Shown: positions 43,891-56,779, numbered from the stretch's first letter. The stretch is 64,000 bases of DNA from Elephas maximus indicus (GCF_024166365.1 NC_064821.1:52541093-52605092), one strand, 5' to 3'. Notes: generated by a model not told the origin, from the sequence alone. Numbers and translations: made by a program.

Positions 43891-44760
43891 CTACCTTTCT
43901 TTCCTGCTGCAGCCACAAGGAGTGTGCATCCCACCATCACCACTGGGCTCTGTATTGCTAAGTTGGGCTAGGGAGAATGTGGAGGTTGCCACCACCTTCT
44001 TGCTCCAGATTCTAGAATCATACAATGCACGCTTCTGATGTCTGAAGGGAGAACAGGAGAGGGAACAGGTTTCGGGGGGAGAGCTCTCTGTCCATGCTCA
44101 CTGTTGGGAAATTTTGAGCTGCCCATCTTTGATGGCCACTTCTGAGCATGAATCAGTGTGTAAGGGTTACTCATAGCATCCCTGAGGTAGAGTTCAGTTT
44201 GAACACAAACGGAGCTGCAGGCTTTACCTCACTTTGATCCAGCCTGTGTGCACCAGGAGTGCCCTGGTTGGCTGAACCTAGGAATAACACAGGAGCATTG
44301 GTGTAATCTCACAGGGTTTTCTGATCTGGCTCACAAGGTGGAGTTCTGATGTTCTAGAATGGTGGGTGGTGATGGTGGTGGAGAAACTGGGTTCAACCTC
44401 CTCCTCTGGGTGAATGGTGACACTTCTCCTACTGATTTCCAGCCCCTGGGCTCAGAGCCTTGGCTGCCTGGACTGGAAGGGTTAAGTCAGTATGGATAGA
44501 TTTTTCGTGGTAGTTGACACCTAGTGGCAAATGAAGACAACCTGGATCTGCCTCCTTGAGGAAGCTCTGAAGCTCCTGGGGTCAAAACCAGGCTTCCAAT
44601 CAAAGGCCTGAACGCAACATTGTGGGAATTAGAGGGAAGAGTTGGGAGGGAAACTGAGTCCTGAGTCAGAGCTCTAACAAATGACAAGTGGGGCCAAACT
44701 CAATCAAGCCTGCAGTAGGGAATCACGAAAGGGGCAAAGAGACATAAGATGTATTAATGA
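43891..44760. other. Possible 3' flank of the AADACL3 remnant; no gene seen
   Basis: Unique sequence after the stop codon, including a CTTTCTTTCCTGCTGCAG stretch. No clear AATAAA near the stop and no further exon are seen. Confidence 0.4.
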
Positions 44761-44764
44761 GAGC

Positions 44765-46050
44765 TATTTCTGTTTAAGACATAGAACCAACTCAAATTAG
44801 CCTAAATTAGAGAGTTTTTTTAGAGAGTGAATGCATTGGCTTATGTAATTATGAATTCCAAGGATAAATCCAGGAACTCAAACAGTGCCACCAGCTGCCT
44901 TCTTTCTTTCTCTGCTTTACTCTCCTCTTTGCTGATTTCAACTTCATCTCTCAATCTGGTGGGCCCTGAGCACCTCCATGCTTACATTCTCCCAGAGTCA
45001 AGTTCATTATTATAAACTTGCCACACTCTTGGTGGTCCCAACAAAAATCTCTTGGCAACTCAATGGCTCTGTTGACTTCCAGAGTGGTGTGTCCAGCTGC
45101 CACAATGAAAGGAATGGAATGCTCTGACAGACCAGGACCAAATCCTGTGCCATCCTTGGCGCAGAGAGTGGATTCAATTTCACCTGGTGCTTGGAGTGAG
45201 AGTGGAGGAGGAAGTGCATCCCTAAAAGAAGGGTAAATGAATGTTGGGTGAACATCAAAGCTTCCTCTACTACAGAAGCTAAATAGAATCCTGAGTCAAG
45301 GTACTTGCAAGTGGCAAAAGATATCAAGAACCATTGGGCAAGTTGACCAACTCCTCCTTGGGAATAAAAATTCCTTTGAAAGGGGTGATCTAGGCTCCCA
45401 AGCTGGCCCCACATTGGCCAGAGAGTTTTATAGGCCAAGATCTAAGTTTAATGCACAAAGAACCTTTTAACATGGTTTCAGCTAAATTTTGTTCTGAAAC
45501 ATGGGGCAAAGAGGAATCCCACTAAGTGGTTTCTTGATTCATTCACAGCTGATCAGCACATGGCTTCCTCGGAGAAACAGGAACCAACCACTTAAAACAA
45601 ATACTTTGGTGGCACTCAGCTTCTGGAGATTATTGGAATCGAAGGAGTATGGTCCTTCTGAGATGGCCTTCTAAGCTGAGTCTGGCTTGGCTCCCCTACT
45701 GGAATGTGACTTTCGTTGTTTCACCTCTGCCTCTGAGAATGGAGGGAGGGGCATGAGCTAACTTTCTGGCTCTTTTACTGATGAGTGGTGAGGAGGCAGA
45801 GAGCCACTGAAGGACTGTGCCCAGTGGAGGTGAATGATATACACTTCAAGGCGCTGGGAGCTTTGGGGTGGGGTCATTTCCATGGGCTGGTTGCTTCCAT
45901 CTGCAGGTTGTGGGAAAGACATACAGCACTTTTTCCACCAACATCTGGTTGTGTTGATTTTGAGACCAATACTCCTCTTCCTCACTGGCTTGTCACTACC
46001 CTTCCTAAAACTCACTCTCAAGGCTCAGAGAAGGGAAAAGAGATAAGGGG
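44765..46050. other. No gene seen; possible old repeat at 44765-45300
   Basis: 44765-45300 (ATTGGCTTATGTAATTATGAATTCC ... GGGTAAATGAATGTTGGGTG) has the layout of an old interspersed repeat I cannot name. The rest is unrecognised; frames of 70-142 residues lack domains. Confidence 0.4.
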
Positions 46051-46156
46051 GATAGGAATGAATGTTCACTGAGAGCCAACTATGTTCTAGGCACTATACT
46101 GAGCCTTCTGAATATGCCACCTCATGTATTCCTCACATGAGTCCTACAAAGTGAGT

Positions 46157-46725
46157 GTCTTAGTTTCCTGGGGTGGCTGTAACAAAATACCACAGAGTGT
46201 TTGGCTTTAAGGAACAGACATTTATTGTCTCATAGTTCTGGAGGCTAGGAGTCTGAATTCAGGGCATCGGCTATGCTGATCCCTCCTGAGGACTCTGAAA
46301 AACTGTTCCATGCCTGTTTGGCGTTCCTTGACTTACACCTGTGTCTGCCTTCATCATCACATGGCTCTGACACCATGTCTGCTCTCCTCTTTTATAAGAT
46401 GCCACTCAGGTGGGATTAGGACCTATTCCACTCTGGTACAACCTCATGTTAACTGATAACATCTTTCCAAACCAGGTCATGTTCACAGGTACAGGGGCTA
46501 GGACTTCAGTGTATCTTTTTAAGGGACACAAGACAATCCAGGAAACCCTGATGGCACAGTGGTTAAATGCCATCACTGCTAACCAAAATGTCGGCAGTTC
46601 AAATCCACTAGGCGCTCCTTGGAAACCATATGGGGCAGTTCTACCTTGCCTTGTAGGGTCACTATGAGTCAGAATCGACTCAATGGCATCAAGTTTTTTT
46701 TTTTATTTAATACAATCCATAACAG
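46157..46725 (-). mobile_element. MaLR-type LTR (MLT1/MST-like), antisense
   Basis: GTCTTAGTTTCCTGGGGTGGCTGTAACAAAATACC ... CATTTATTGTCTCATAGTTCTGGAGGC ... AAGGGACACAAGACAATCC, ending AATACAATCCATAACAG after the SINE. It is an older subtype than the LTRs at 35655 and 36525. Confidence 0.75.
46533..46705 (+). mobile_element. AfroSINE inside the LTR
   Basis: GGAAACCCTGATGGCACAGTGG ... GCTAACCAAAATGTCGGCAG ... TCACTATGAGTCAGAATCGACTC with a T-rich tail. Confidence 0.9.
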
Positions 46726-46900
46726 CGGGTATTCTTAAACCTATTTTGCAGATGAGAAAACTGAGACGCAGAAAGGTGAATAATAACACTTGTTTCCTGT
46801 CTCTTCCTAGGCAGGCTCAAGGCCAGCTGATTAAGTAGTTTGCCTAAGGTCACCTGGCTGGTCAGGCACCGTGCAATGCAGCCCTGATCTGCCTGACAAC

Positions 46901-47232
46901 ACCCCACTCTGACGCACCCCTCGGCCCATTACCCCAGAGTGATGGCTCTTCTCTTTGCCATTATTGAGCATTTACATGTGAGACGCTATTGAGCCATATG
47001 ACCTTGTCTGAGTATTTTCATCTAGGTGTCAGCCTGATCTGAGTCAGGTTAATAAGGTCCAGTATTTCTGCGTTCTGGTTTCCATCACTTTCTCAACTGT
47101 ACCCTTCTCTAAGTCTGAATGAGTTTGAAACTAATAACCGTAGGCCCCTCTGGGAATGCATAGCCAATGTGCCCAGCTAACACTGCTCTAGGGGAGGTGG
47201 ACACGCACACACACCTTTAAGCCCAGACACTG
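46901..47232. other. No gene seen
   Basis: Unrecognised sequence between the MIR and an RTE fragment. Confidence 0.45.
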
Positions 47233-48360
47233 ATTGTTGCAGCCACTGTGTCAATCCATCTCATTTGGAGTCTTCCTCTTTTTCACTGACCCTCTACTTT
47301 ACCAAGCATGATGTTCTTCTCCAGGGACTGATCCCTCCTGATAACATGTCCACAGTATGTGAGATGAAGTCTTCCCATCCTTGCTTCTAAGGAGCATTCT
47401 GACTATACTTCCTCCAAGACTGATTTGTTCATCTTTTTGGCAGTCCATGCTATATCCAATATTCTTTGCCCACATCACAATTCAAAGGTGTCAATTCTTC
47501 TTCAGTCTTCCTTTTTCATTGTCCACTTGGCACACGATATAAAGGATTAAAAAGACCACAGCGGTTTCAGGGGACATCTAAGTCAATTGGTATAATAAAA
47601 TCTATTAAGAAAACATTCTGCATCCCACTTTGAAGAGTGGTAGCTGGGGTCTTAAACGCTAGTAAGCAGCCATCTAAGATGCATCAATTGGTCTCAACCC
47701 ACCTGGATCAAAGGAGAATGAAGAACACCAAGGACACAAGGTAATTACGAGCCCAAGAGACAGAAAGGGCCACATGAGCCAGCCACTACATCATCCTGAG
47801 ACCAGAAGAACTAGATGGTGGCCAGCTACAACCGATGACTCCCCTGACAGGGAACACAACAGAGAACCCCTGAGGGAGCAGGAGAGCAGTGGGATGCAGA
47901 CCCCAAATTCTCTTAAGACCAGACTTAATGGTCTGACTGAGACTGGAAGGACCCCGGTAGTCATGGCCCCCAGACCTTCTGTTGCCCCAGGACAGGAACC
48001 ATTCCTGAAGCCAACTCTTCAGACACGGATTGGATTGGACAATGAGTTGAAGAGGGATGCTGGTGAGGAGTGAGCTTCTTGGATCAGGTGGACCCTTGAG
48101 ACTACGTTGGCATCTCCCGCCTGGAGGGGAGATGAGAGGGTGGAGGAGGTTAGAAGCTGGCGAAAAGGACACGAAAAGAGAGAGTGGGCTGTCTCATTAG
48201 GGGGAGAGTAATTGGGAGTGTGTAGCAAGGTGTATATGGGTTTTTGTGTGAGAGACTGACTTGATTTGTAAACTTTCACTTAAAGCACAATAAAAATTAT
48301 TTAAAAAAAAAAAAAGACCATGGCTTTGGTCAGGCATAACTTAATCATCAGAATGACTAT
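47233..48360 (-). mobile_element. RTE fragment (antisense), split by an L1
   Basis: 47235-47562 (TTGCAGCCACTGTGTCAATCC ... TTCACTGACCCTCTACTTTACC) continues after the L1 at 48316 (AGACCATGGCTTTGGTCAGGC). The tail is missing. Confidence 0.85.
47563..48312 (+). mobile_element. 5'-truncated L1 3' end with TSD
   Basis: An L1 3' UTR from GGTTTCAGGGGACATC to AAAGCACAATAAAAATTATTT plus poly(A). AAAGACCACAGC (47551-47562) and AAAGACCATGGC (48313-48324) flank it. Confidence 0.9.
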
Positions 48361-48364
48361 CAAA

Positions 48365-48830
48365 GTGCCTGTCCCATTTCTTTTTACAGCAGGTCTCAGC
48401 TGGAAGAGAAGATAATCAGACGATAACAACCAATCTTCAAAATAAAAATAAAATAATGGATTGGGTTGACAATTGGTAGGGTAGAAGTTGGCATAGTGGA
48501 TCTGTGCTTCAAAAGGAAGTTTCTTAGACCAAATGAAATGCTCCAAGGATTGGTCGTGGGGTCGGGGAATGCTGCAATACTATTGGATCGTTGCCTCAAC
48601 ACTCTTGCTGCCATCCAACAAAGTAGAGAATGCTGGAGTTAGCAATTTGGCTCTGTTCCCAGGCCAGAACTCCCCCGCCCTAACATTACAGCTGCCTGTC
48701 TTGCAAATTGCTGCACAAGGGTAATCAGATAAGACTGTGCCTGAGGTTCAGTTCCAAAGGATTTCTAGTCATAGGAAAACAAAACAAAAACAAACTTTCA
48801 AAAGTCCATCTCTATTATTGCAAAATAGTA
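48365..48830. other. No gene seen
   Basis: Unrecognised sequence; short frames only. Confidence 0.45.
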
Positions 48831-48834
48831 TCTA

Positions 48835-49230
48835 CAATATCCTTTGCCACATTATTCCACCACCATCATCTTAAACTCACTGCCCCCTAAACTTCCCATC
48901 CAATCTTTGAAATTGCCATTGTCAATTTGATCACACATAGATAATTTTTTTAAAAAAGCATCCATGAACAATAGTCTCCTGTGCCATGAGACCAGAGAAC
49001 TGGTTTGGATTACTGAATGTTTTGATTAAAGATTCTATAAAAGAATCTTGATCAAAAGGGGGGATATTTAGAACAGAATTTCAAATTCCTGACAGAATCT
49101 AGACTTTCTGGAGCTCTTGAAGCTGAATGAGCCCTTAAAACTATTGCCCTGATATAATCTTTAAGCTTTAAACCTTAAACCAAAACTGTGCCCAAACCCT
49201 CCTTTGAATCAAAACACATAACACTTTTAA
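48835..49230. mobile_element. Old L1 3' part with 5' inversion
   Basis: 48835-48958 (AAACTCACTGCCCCCTAAACTTCCC) is antisense, like 52160-52240. 48970-49230 (TGATTAAAGATTCTATAAAAGAATC ... ACTATTGCCCTGATATAATC) is sense, the reverse of 52320-52510. The two halves of one L1 are thus inverted relative to each other. Confidence 0.65.
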
Positions 49231-49339
49231 TTTTAACTTGAAAGGAATATTCTGGGCTTATTGCTACACTTTTGCAAGGCCCCTCCCAGGAGACAGAGTA
49301 ATGAAGGACCCATGGCCGAGAGCCTATCAGAGCTCCAAC

Positions 49340-49460
49340 ATTTACTAAACCTCTCATCTTTCAGTTTTCTCACATTGAACTGGGGATAATCATACCCAGT
49401 GCACGGGGTTGTTGTGAGGATCAGGTGAATTAATCCATGTAAAATATGCTGAATCAATGT
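49340..49460 (+). repeat. MIR fragment
   Basis: AAACCTCTCATCTTTCAGTTTTCTCAC ... GTTGTTGTGAGGATCAGGTG. Confidence 0.75.
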
Positions 49461-49574
49461 AAATTGCAATTAAGTACATGCTGTTGACCAGACATATGGT
49501 GGCACCGCTTATCAGCCCCACAGCAATGTCCTTGATGGGGATAACAAGTGACTTAACACGTTAAAAAAAAAAAA

Positions 49575-49960
49575 AAAGCTACTGTCCAGTTGATTCTGAA
49601 TTATGGTGACCCCATGTGTCAGAGTAGAACTGTGCTCCAGAGTTTTCAATGGTTGATTTTTTAGAAGTAGATTGCCAGGCCTTTCTTCCAAGGTGCCTCT
49701 GTGTGGACTAGAACTTCCAATTTTTTTGGTTAGCAGCCAAGTGTGGTAATCATTTGCACTACCCAGAGACTCTTATACATACACTAAAAAAAAAAAAAAC
49801 AAAAGCCAGTGCCATCGAGTTGATTCCGACTCATAGCGACCCTATAGGACAGAGTAGAATTGACCCACAGTTTCCAAGGAGAGCCTGGCAGATTCAAACT
49901 GCCGACCCTTTGGTTAGCAGCCGTAGCACTTAGCCACTATGCTACCAGGGTTTCCATACA
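49575..49960 (-). mobile_element. Two AfroSINEs (antisense), different subtypes
   Basis: 49578-49775 (CTACTGTCCAGTTGATTCTG ... TTGCCAGGCCTTTCTTCC) is the longer, older subtype. 49792-49955 (AGTGCCATCGAGTTGATTCCGACTC ... GGTTAGCAGCCGTAGCACTTAGCC) is a younger one. Each starts with an A-rich run. Confidence 0.9.
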
Positions 49961-50008
49961 TACACTATGATCCAGCAATTCCACTCCCAGGTATACCTCC
50001 TAGAGCAG

Positions 50009-51670
50009 CGGTTTTCCAACTGTAATCCACTGAGTAATTTCAGATTCCCCATTGCAACTAATCTTTAAGAAATTACCACTCATTGAGCCTTGGTGTAGTA
50101 ACAGAGAAGAATATATATAATTATCTGCAGAGGCTATTAAAATAGTCCTCCCTTTCCTAACTACATATCTATGTGAGGCCAGATTTCTCCTATAAACGAA
50201 ACAACATATGACAACCGACTGAATGCAGGAGCAGATATGAGAATCCAGCTGTCTTTCACCTGGCCAGACATTAAAAAGGTTTGCAAAAATATAAAACTGT
50301 ACCACTCTCCTCACTAAATTTTTTGTTTTGGAAAATGTTTATGTTTTGTAACAATTTCTAACTATGCTAATGTGTGATGAGCTTCTTGTTATTTAAAATA
50401 AATAAATATTTTTTAAATGTCTCAGTTTTAATTTCTAATATGGTAAATATTGTGGTGTGTTGGCAAACCAGCTCTCTGGAGGAAAACAAAAAATAAAACA
50501 ACAAAACCCTGATTTGTAGTGTTTACCAATTCTGTGGTATAAATACTCCCACCATGACTGATTTCAAGCTACTAACATGACTCCACATTACTTCTTGCAC
50601 AGTGGTACGAGCTGGTTCCACCATCACTGATTATAGTCCACATTAAAAAAAAAAGAGTCCTCTAGGGAATTCACTAACTTGATAGTAGACAAGTGTCACT
50701 TAGGTGAACGGAAGGGAAACACACAATACAGGGGAAGTCAGCACAACTAGACTAAACCAAAAGCTAAGAAGTTCCCTGGACACAATCAAACACTGAGAGA
50801 CAGAGTAGCTGGGGCTGGGGTCTTGGGACCATGGTTTTGGGGGACTTCTAGGTCAACTGGCATAACAAAGTTTATTAAGAAAATGTTCTGCATCCCACTT
50901 TGGTGAGTGGCTTCTGAGGTCTTAAAAGCTTGTGAGAGGCCATCTAAGATGCATCAATTTGTCCCAACCCACCTGGCACAAAGGAGAATGAAGAACACCA
51001 AAGACACAAGGAAAATATTAGCCCAAGAAACAAAAAGTCCACATAAACCAAAGACTTCATCGGCCTGAGACCAGAAGAACTAGATGGTGCCCAGCTACCA
51101 CCAATGACTGCCCTGACAGGGAACACAACAGAGAATTCCTGGTGGAGGAGGAGAAAAGTGTGGAGCAGAACCCAAATTCACATAGAAAGACCAGACTTAA
51201 TGGTCTGACTGAGACTGGAGAAACCTCCGAAGCCATAGCTCCTGGAAGCTCTGTTAAACCAGAACTAAAACCATTCCCAAAGCCAACTCTTTAGACAAAG
51301 ATTAGACAGGACTATAAAACATAAAACAAACTCATTAAAAGTGTCCTTCTTAGTTCAAGCAGATAAAAAAAAGAACACAAGACCAAATGGGTGACTCCTG
51401 TCTGGAGGCAGTATGAAGACCACTGGAAGGAACAGGAACTGCTTGGAGGGACAGGGGAAACCCAGGGTGGAAAGGGGCAGTGTGCTGTCACATTATACAG
51501 ATTGCAATTACTGTCACAAAACAATACGAGTATAAATTTTTGTATGAGAAATTAACTTCAGATGTAAACTTTCACCTAAAGCACAATTAAAAAAAAAAAA
51601 AAGTCGTCTATGTCCTCAATATCATTTAAGAGAGTAAAGAGATCCTGAGACCGAAAAGTTTGAGAACAGC
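50009..51670. mobile_element. hAT-like DNA transposon split by an L1
   Basis: The left end CAGCGGTTTTCCAACTG and right end AAGTTTGAGAACAGCTG (to about 51670) are inverted repeats. Outer pieces 50009-50655 (GTGAGGCCAGATTTCTCC, AGCAGATATGAGAATCCAGCTG) and 51602-51670 (TTTAAGAGAGTAAAGAGATCCTGAGACC) belong together. It sits in old L1 sequence. The family within hAT is not settled. Confidence 0.65.
50665..51601 (+). mobile_element. 5'-truncated L1 3' end inside the hAT-like element
   Basis: An L1 3' UTR, older than the full-length copy (GGGAATTCACTAACTTGATAG ... AAGCACAATTAAAAAAA). AGTCCTCTA (50656-50664) and AGTCGTCTA (51602-51610) flank it. Confidence 0.85.
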
Positions 51671-53070
51671 TGCCATAGACAAATGGCTATACCTACACAA
51701 CAGGAGACATGTACCGTGTATGAGACAGTCATAGTAACCATGGATACATGTAACGACACGGATGCATCTGAAAAACATTTATACTAAGGAGAAGAAACCA
51801 GTCATGAATGCATGCTGCAGGATTCCATTTATATAAAGCTAACAAGCAGGCTAAATCAAACATTTATTGTTTAGGGATGCATACTTTGGGGCTAAGCATA
51901 TTAAGAAAAGCAAGAAAGTGATTGCTATAAAAGCAGAATAGTAATTATCTTTGTGGGATGAAGGGGTGGTGAGTAGAAGGAGTCATGTGGGACACTTCTT
52001 TGGGATGCTGGCAATGTTTTCTTTTGAAATTTATTTTACTTTTGTCATTGTTGAGAATATACACAGCAGGGCACACATCAGCTCAACAGTTTCTACACTT
52101 ACAATTCAGTGACATTGATTACATTCTTCAAGTTGTACAGCCATTCTCATTCGCCTTCTCCTAATTTCTCTTCCCCCATTAACATAAACTCACTGCCCCT
52201 TAAGCTTCCTATCTCATCTTCCAAGTTGCTGTAGTTCTTAAAAGAGAACAATGACCAAGGCAGACATTCTTTACCAGTTTAGCTAAACTATGCCTTTAAG
52301 AAGACTTCAGGGAAGATTTTTGGTTTCAGGTTTAAAGATTATATCAGGGCAATAGTTTTGGGGGTTCATTGATCCTCAATGGCTCCAGAAAGTCTGGAGT
52401 CCATGAAAATTTGAAATTCTGTTCTACATTTATCCCCCTTTTGATCAGGATTCTTCTATAGAATCTTTGGTCAAAATATTCAGTAATGGTAGCTGTGCAC
52501 CATCAGTTCTTCTGGCAAAAAGACAGCTTTGAATGGAGGCAATTAGCCACACATTTCATTTCCTCCCTCTACTCCTGACTCGCCTTCTTCCTCTGATGCT
52601 CCAGGCAAATGGTGACCAATTGTTATACCTTGGGTGGCAGCTTGCAAGGTTTTAAGACCCTAGGTACTACACAATGAACTAGGAGGGAGAACAGAAACAC
52701 TAAACACAATATTAGGCAAATTAACTGGAATGTCCCATGAAACTATGACCCTAAACCTCCAAACCAAAGAAGGAAGTCCCAGAAGGTGTTTGGTTATATA
52801 TAAGCGTAATCATCAGGTACTCTGTTGTTGTTGTTATAAATATATCTCTCATGCAACTTTTGCCAATTCAACTTTTTACAGGTGTACAGCTTATTGACAG
52901 CAATTATATTAATTGGCTGTGCAGCCCTACCCTTAATCAATGTGATTTTTCCATCACTGTAAACCTAATCTCAGTGCTCCTTAAGCAATAAACCCACCTC
53001 CACTCTCCATCCCACCCCTGGTTGCCACTAAAGAACTTTGGTTTCTATACATGGCCTTTTCTTGTTTTTT
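51671..53070 (-). mobile_element. Old L1 sequence (mostly antisense 3' part)
   Basis: 52030-52680 is antisense L1 3' sequence (TTGTCATTGTTGAGAATATACACAGC ... GGGCAATAGTTTTGGGGG ... TCTTCTATAGAATC). 52690-53060 is similar in style. 51671-52020 looks like old L1 in sense (GACACGGATGCATCTGAAAAAC). Confidence 0.6.
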
Positions 53071-53522
53071 ATGTTCTTGTTGTAGTTAGGTGCCTTTGAG
53101 TCATTTCCGACTCATAGTGACCCTAAGTACAATAGAATGAAACATGGCCCAGTACTGCGCCATCCTCACAATTGTTGTGTGTTTCAGCCCTTTGTTGCAG
53201 CTAGTTTGTGACATTCCATCTCGTTGAGGGTCTCCCGCTTTTTCACTGACATTTTCCTTTACCGAACATGATGTCCTTCTCCAAGAACTGGCCCCTCCTG
53301 ATAACATGTCCAAAGTATGTGAGATGAAGTCTTGTCATCCTTGCTTCTAAGGAGAATTCTGGCTATACTTCCAAGACAGATGTGTTTGTTCTGCCTGTCC
53401 ATGTTATATACGATATTCTTCCCTAACACCATAATTCAAAGGCATCCGTTTTTCCTTGGTCTTCCTTATTCATTGTCCAGCTTCCACATGCCTATGAGGC
53501 CATCGAAAATACTGTGGCTTGG

Positions 53523-54926
53523 CAAATCAATAAAAGATAAAATAACAAACATTGGAGAGGCTGTGGGGAGATCAGAACTCTTATGCACTGCTGGTGGGAA
53601 TGCAAAATGATACAACCATTTTGGAAAATGATATGGCACTTCCTTAGAAAGCTAGAGACAGAAATACCATATGATCTGGAAATCCCATTCCTAGGAATAT
53701 ATCCTAGAGAAATAAAAGTCATCACATGAATAGATATATGTACACCCATGTTCATTGCAGCATTGTTCACAACAGCAAAAAGATGGAAACAACCTAGATG
53801 CCCATCAAGAGGTGAATGGATAAACAAACTGTAGTACATATACACAAAGGAGTATTACGCAACGCTAAAGAACAACTATGGCTCTGTGAAGCATCGCATA
53901 ACGTGGATGCATCTGGAGGACATTATGCTGAGTGAAATTAGTAACAAAAGGACAAATATTGTATAAGATCACTACTGTAAAAACTCATGAAAAGGTTTAC
54001 ATACAGAAAGAAACTCTCTTTGACAGTTACGAGGATGGGGAGGGGTGAGGATGGAAAAATACTTAGTAGACAATAGATAAGCGGTAACTTTGGTGAAGCT
54101 AAGACAGTACACAATACTGGGGAAGCCAGCACAGCCTGTACAAGGCAGGGCCATGGTAGCTCCACAGACACACCCAAACTCCCTGAGGGACCGAATTGCT
54201 GGGCTAAGGGCTGTGGGGACCATGGTCTCAGGGAACATCTAGCTCAATTGGCATAACAAAGTTTATAAAGAAAATGTTCTACATTCTACTTTGGTTAAGT
54301 AGCGTCTGGGGTCTTAAAAGCCTGTGAAAGGCCATCTAGAACACTCCACTGGTCTCACCCCTTTGGGAGCAAGGAAGAATGAAGAAAACTAAAGACATAA
54401 GGGAAAGATTAGTCCAAAGGACTAATGGGCCACATCAACCACAGCCTCCACCAGGCTGAGTCCAGTACAATGAGATGGTGCCTGGCTACCACCACTGACT
54501 GTTCTGACAGGAATCACAGTAGAGGGTCCCGGACAGAGCTAGAGAAAAATGTAGAACAAAATTATAATTCAAAAAGAAAGACCAGACTTCCTGGCCTGAC
54601 AGAGACTGGAGAAACCCTGAGAGTATAGACCCTGGACACCATTTCAGCTCAGTAATGAGGCCACTCCTGAATTTCACCCTTCAGCCAAAGATTGAACAGG
54701 CCCATGGAACAAAACAAGACTAAAGGGGCATACCAGCCCTGGGGCAGAGACTGGAAAGTAGGAAGGAACAGGAAAGCTGGTAATAGGAAACCCAGGGTTG
54801 AGAAGGGAGAGTGTTGACATGTCGTGGGGATGTTAACCAATGTCATACAACAATATGTGTACTAACTGTTTGGTGAGAAACTAGATTGTTCTGAAAACCT
54901 TCATCTAAAGTTCAATTAAAAAAAAA
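53523..54926 (+). mobile_element. 5'-truncated L1 (end of ORF2 and 3' UTR) with 15-bp TSD
   Basis: The ORF2 C-terminal region (GAGAGGCTGTGGGGAGATCAG, ACTGCTGGTGGGAATGC) is followed by a 3' UTR and poly(A). AATACTGTGGCTTGG (53508-53522) and AATACTGCGGCTTGG (54927-54941) flank it. The ORF2 part is no longer open. Confidence 0.9.
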
Positions 54927-55056
54927 AATACTGCGGCTTGGGCCAGGCATACCTTTGTCCTTAAAATGATATCTTTGCTTTTTAGCACATTGAAGAGGTC
55001 TTTTGCAGTTGTTTTGCCCAATGCAATACATTGTTTGATTTCTTGGCTGCCATTTC

Positions 55057-55240
55057 TATGTGGATACACTGGGGGCATAGTGGTTAAGAGCTACAGCTGC
55101 TAACCAAAAGGTCAGCAATTGCAATCCACCAGGCACTCCTTGGAAATCCTACAGGGCAGTTCTGCCCTGTCCTATAGGGTTGCTATAAGTCAGAATCGAC
55201 TCCAAGGCAAGGGTCTTGGTTTGGGGATTTTTTTTTTTTT
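55057..55240 (+). mobile_element. AfroSINE inside the RTE
   Basis: ACTGGGGGCATAGTGG, GCTAACCAAAAGGTCAGC, CTATAAGTCAGAATCGACTCC and a T20 or so tract. The RTE sequence GCCATTTCTATGTG/GCTATTTCTGTGTATG is repeated at the edges as a probable TSD. Confidence 0.85.
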
Positions 55241-56779
55241 TTTTTTTGCTATTTCTGTGTATGTTGATTGTGGATCCAAGAAAATGAAATCCTCGAAACG
55301 TCAATATTTTCTTCATTTATCGTGATATTGCTTATTGGTTCAGTTGTGAAGATTTTTGTTTTCTTCATGTTAAAGCGTAATCCATACTGAAGGCTATATA
55401 AATGTAGTCTTTGATCTTCATTAGTAAGTGCTTCAAGTTCTGTTCGATTTCAGCAAGCAAGGTTGTGCCATCTGCACATCAGAGGTTGTTAACGAGTTTT
55501 CCTCCAATCCTGGTAACCCGTTCTTCTTCGTATAGTTCAGCTTCTTGGATTATTTGCTCGGCATACAGATTGGATAAGTGTGGTGAAAGAATACAACCCT
55601 GATGCACACCTTTCTTGGTTTTAAACCATGATGTATCCTCTTGTTGTGTTTGAACGACTGCCTGGTGGTCTATGTACAGGTTCCTCATGAGCACAATTAG
55701 TGTTCTGGAATTCCCATTCTTTGCAATGATATCCATAATTTGTTATGACCCACACAGTCGAATAAAACACAGGTCAATCTCTTTCTGGTATTCTCTGCTT
55801 TCATGTAAGAGCTATCTGACACCAGTATGATATTCCGTGTTCCACATCCTCTACTGAATCTGGCTTGAATTTCTGGCAGTTCCCTGCCAATGTACCGCTG
55901 CAACCTTTTTTGAGTTGTCTTCAGCAAAATTTTACTTGTGTGTGATGTTAATGATGTTGTTTGATAATTTCTGCATTCCATTGGATCATCTTTCTTTGGA
56001 ATGGGCACAGATATGGTTCTCTTCCAATCAGTTGGCCAGGTAGCTGTCTCTCAAATTTCTTGGCATATAAGAGTAAGCACTTCAGCATTGATATCCATTT
56101 GGTGAAACATCTCAGTTGTATTCTGTCAATTCCTGGAGCCTTCTTTTTCTGCCAATGCCCTCATTGTAGTTTGGACTTCTTTCTTCAGTACCATCAGTTC
56201 TTGATCATATGCTACCCCTTAAATGACTGAATGCTGACAAGTTCTTTTTCGTACAGTGACTCTTTGTATTCCTTCCATCTTCTTTTGATGCTTCCTGAGT
56301 CATTCAATTTTTTGCCCAAAGAATCCTTCAGTATTGCAATTCAAGGCTTGAATTTTTTTCTTCGGTTCTTTCAGCTTGAGAAATGCTGAGCGTGTTCTTC
56401 CCTTTTGGTTTTCTAACTCCAGGTCTTTGCACATTTCATTGTAATACTTTAGTCTTCTCGAGCTGCCCTTTGAAATCTTCTGGTCAGCTCTTTTACTTCA
56501 TCATTTCTTCCTTTTGCTTTAGCTACTCTACTTTTTGCTGGAATTTCAAATACCTTCCAACCTGAGGGGCTCATCTTCTGGCATCATATCTTTATATATC
56601 CTGCTGCCATTCATAAGGTTTTCCCTGTACAATTTTTTCAGTAGTAGACTGCCAGGCCCTTCTTCTTAGTTTGTCTAATCTAGAAGCTCTGCTGAAACAT
56701 GTCCACCATGGGTGACCCTGATGGTATTTGAAATTCCAGCATCACAGCAACATGCAAGCCCCCACAGTATGAAAAAGTG

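Larger units (their letters stand above)
46055..46900 (+). repeat. MIR split by an LTR that is itself split by a SINE
   Basis: 46060-46155 (CCAACTATGTTCTAGGCACTATACTGAG...) continues at about 46725 (TATTTTGCAGATGAGAAAACTGAG ... GCCTAAGGTCACCTGGCTGG). The gap is filled by the two entries below. Confidence 0.75.
53074..56778 (-). mobile_element. RTE LINE (antisense), interrupted by an L1 and a SINE, endonuclease deleted
   Basis: It runs from the tail (TTGTAGTTAGGTGCCTTTGAGTC) to 53522, resumes at 54927, again after a SINE at about 55240, and goes through RT to about 56535. It then jumps to the 5' UTR (56550-56778, ending CCCACAGTATGAAAAAG). The endonuclease-coding part is missing. Broken RT pieces lie at 55479-55736 (GVHQGCILSPHLSNLYAEQI) and 55697-56008. 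Confidence 0.85.
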
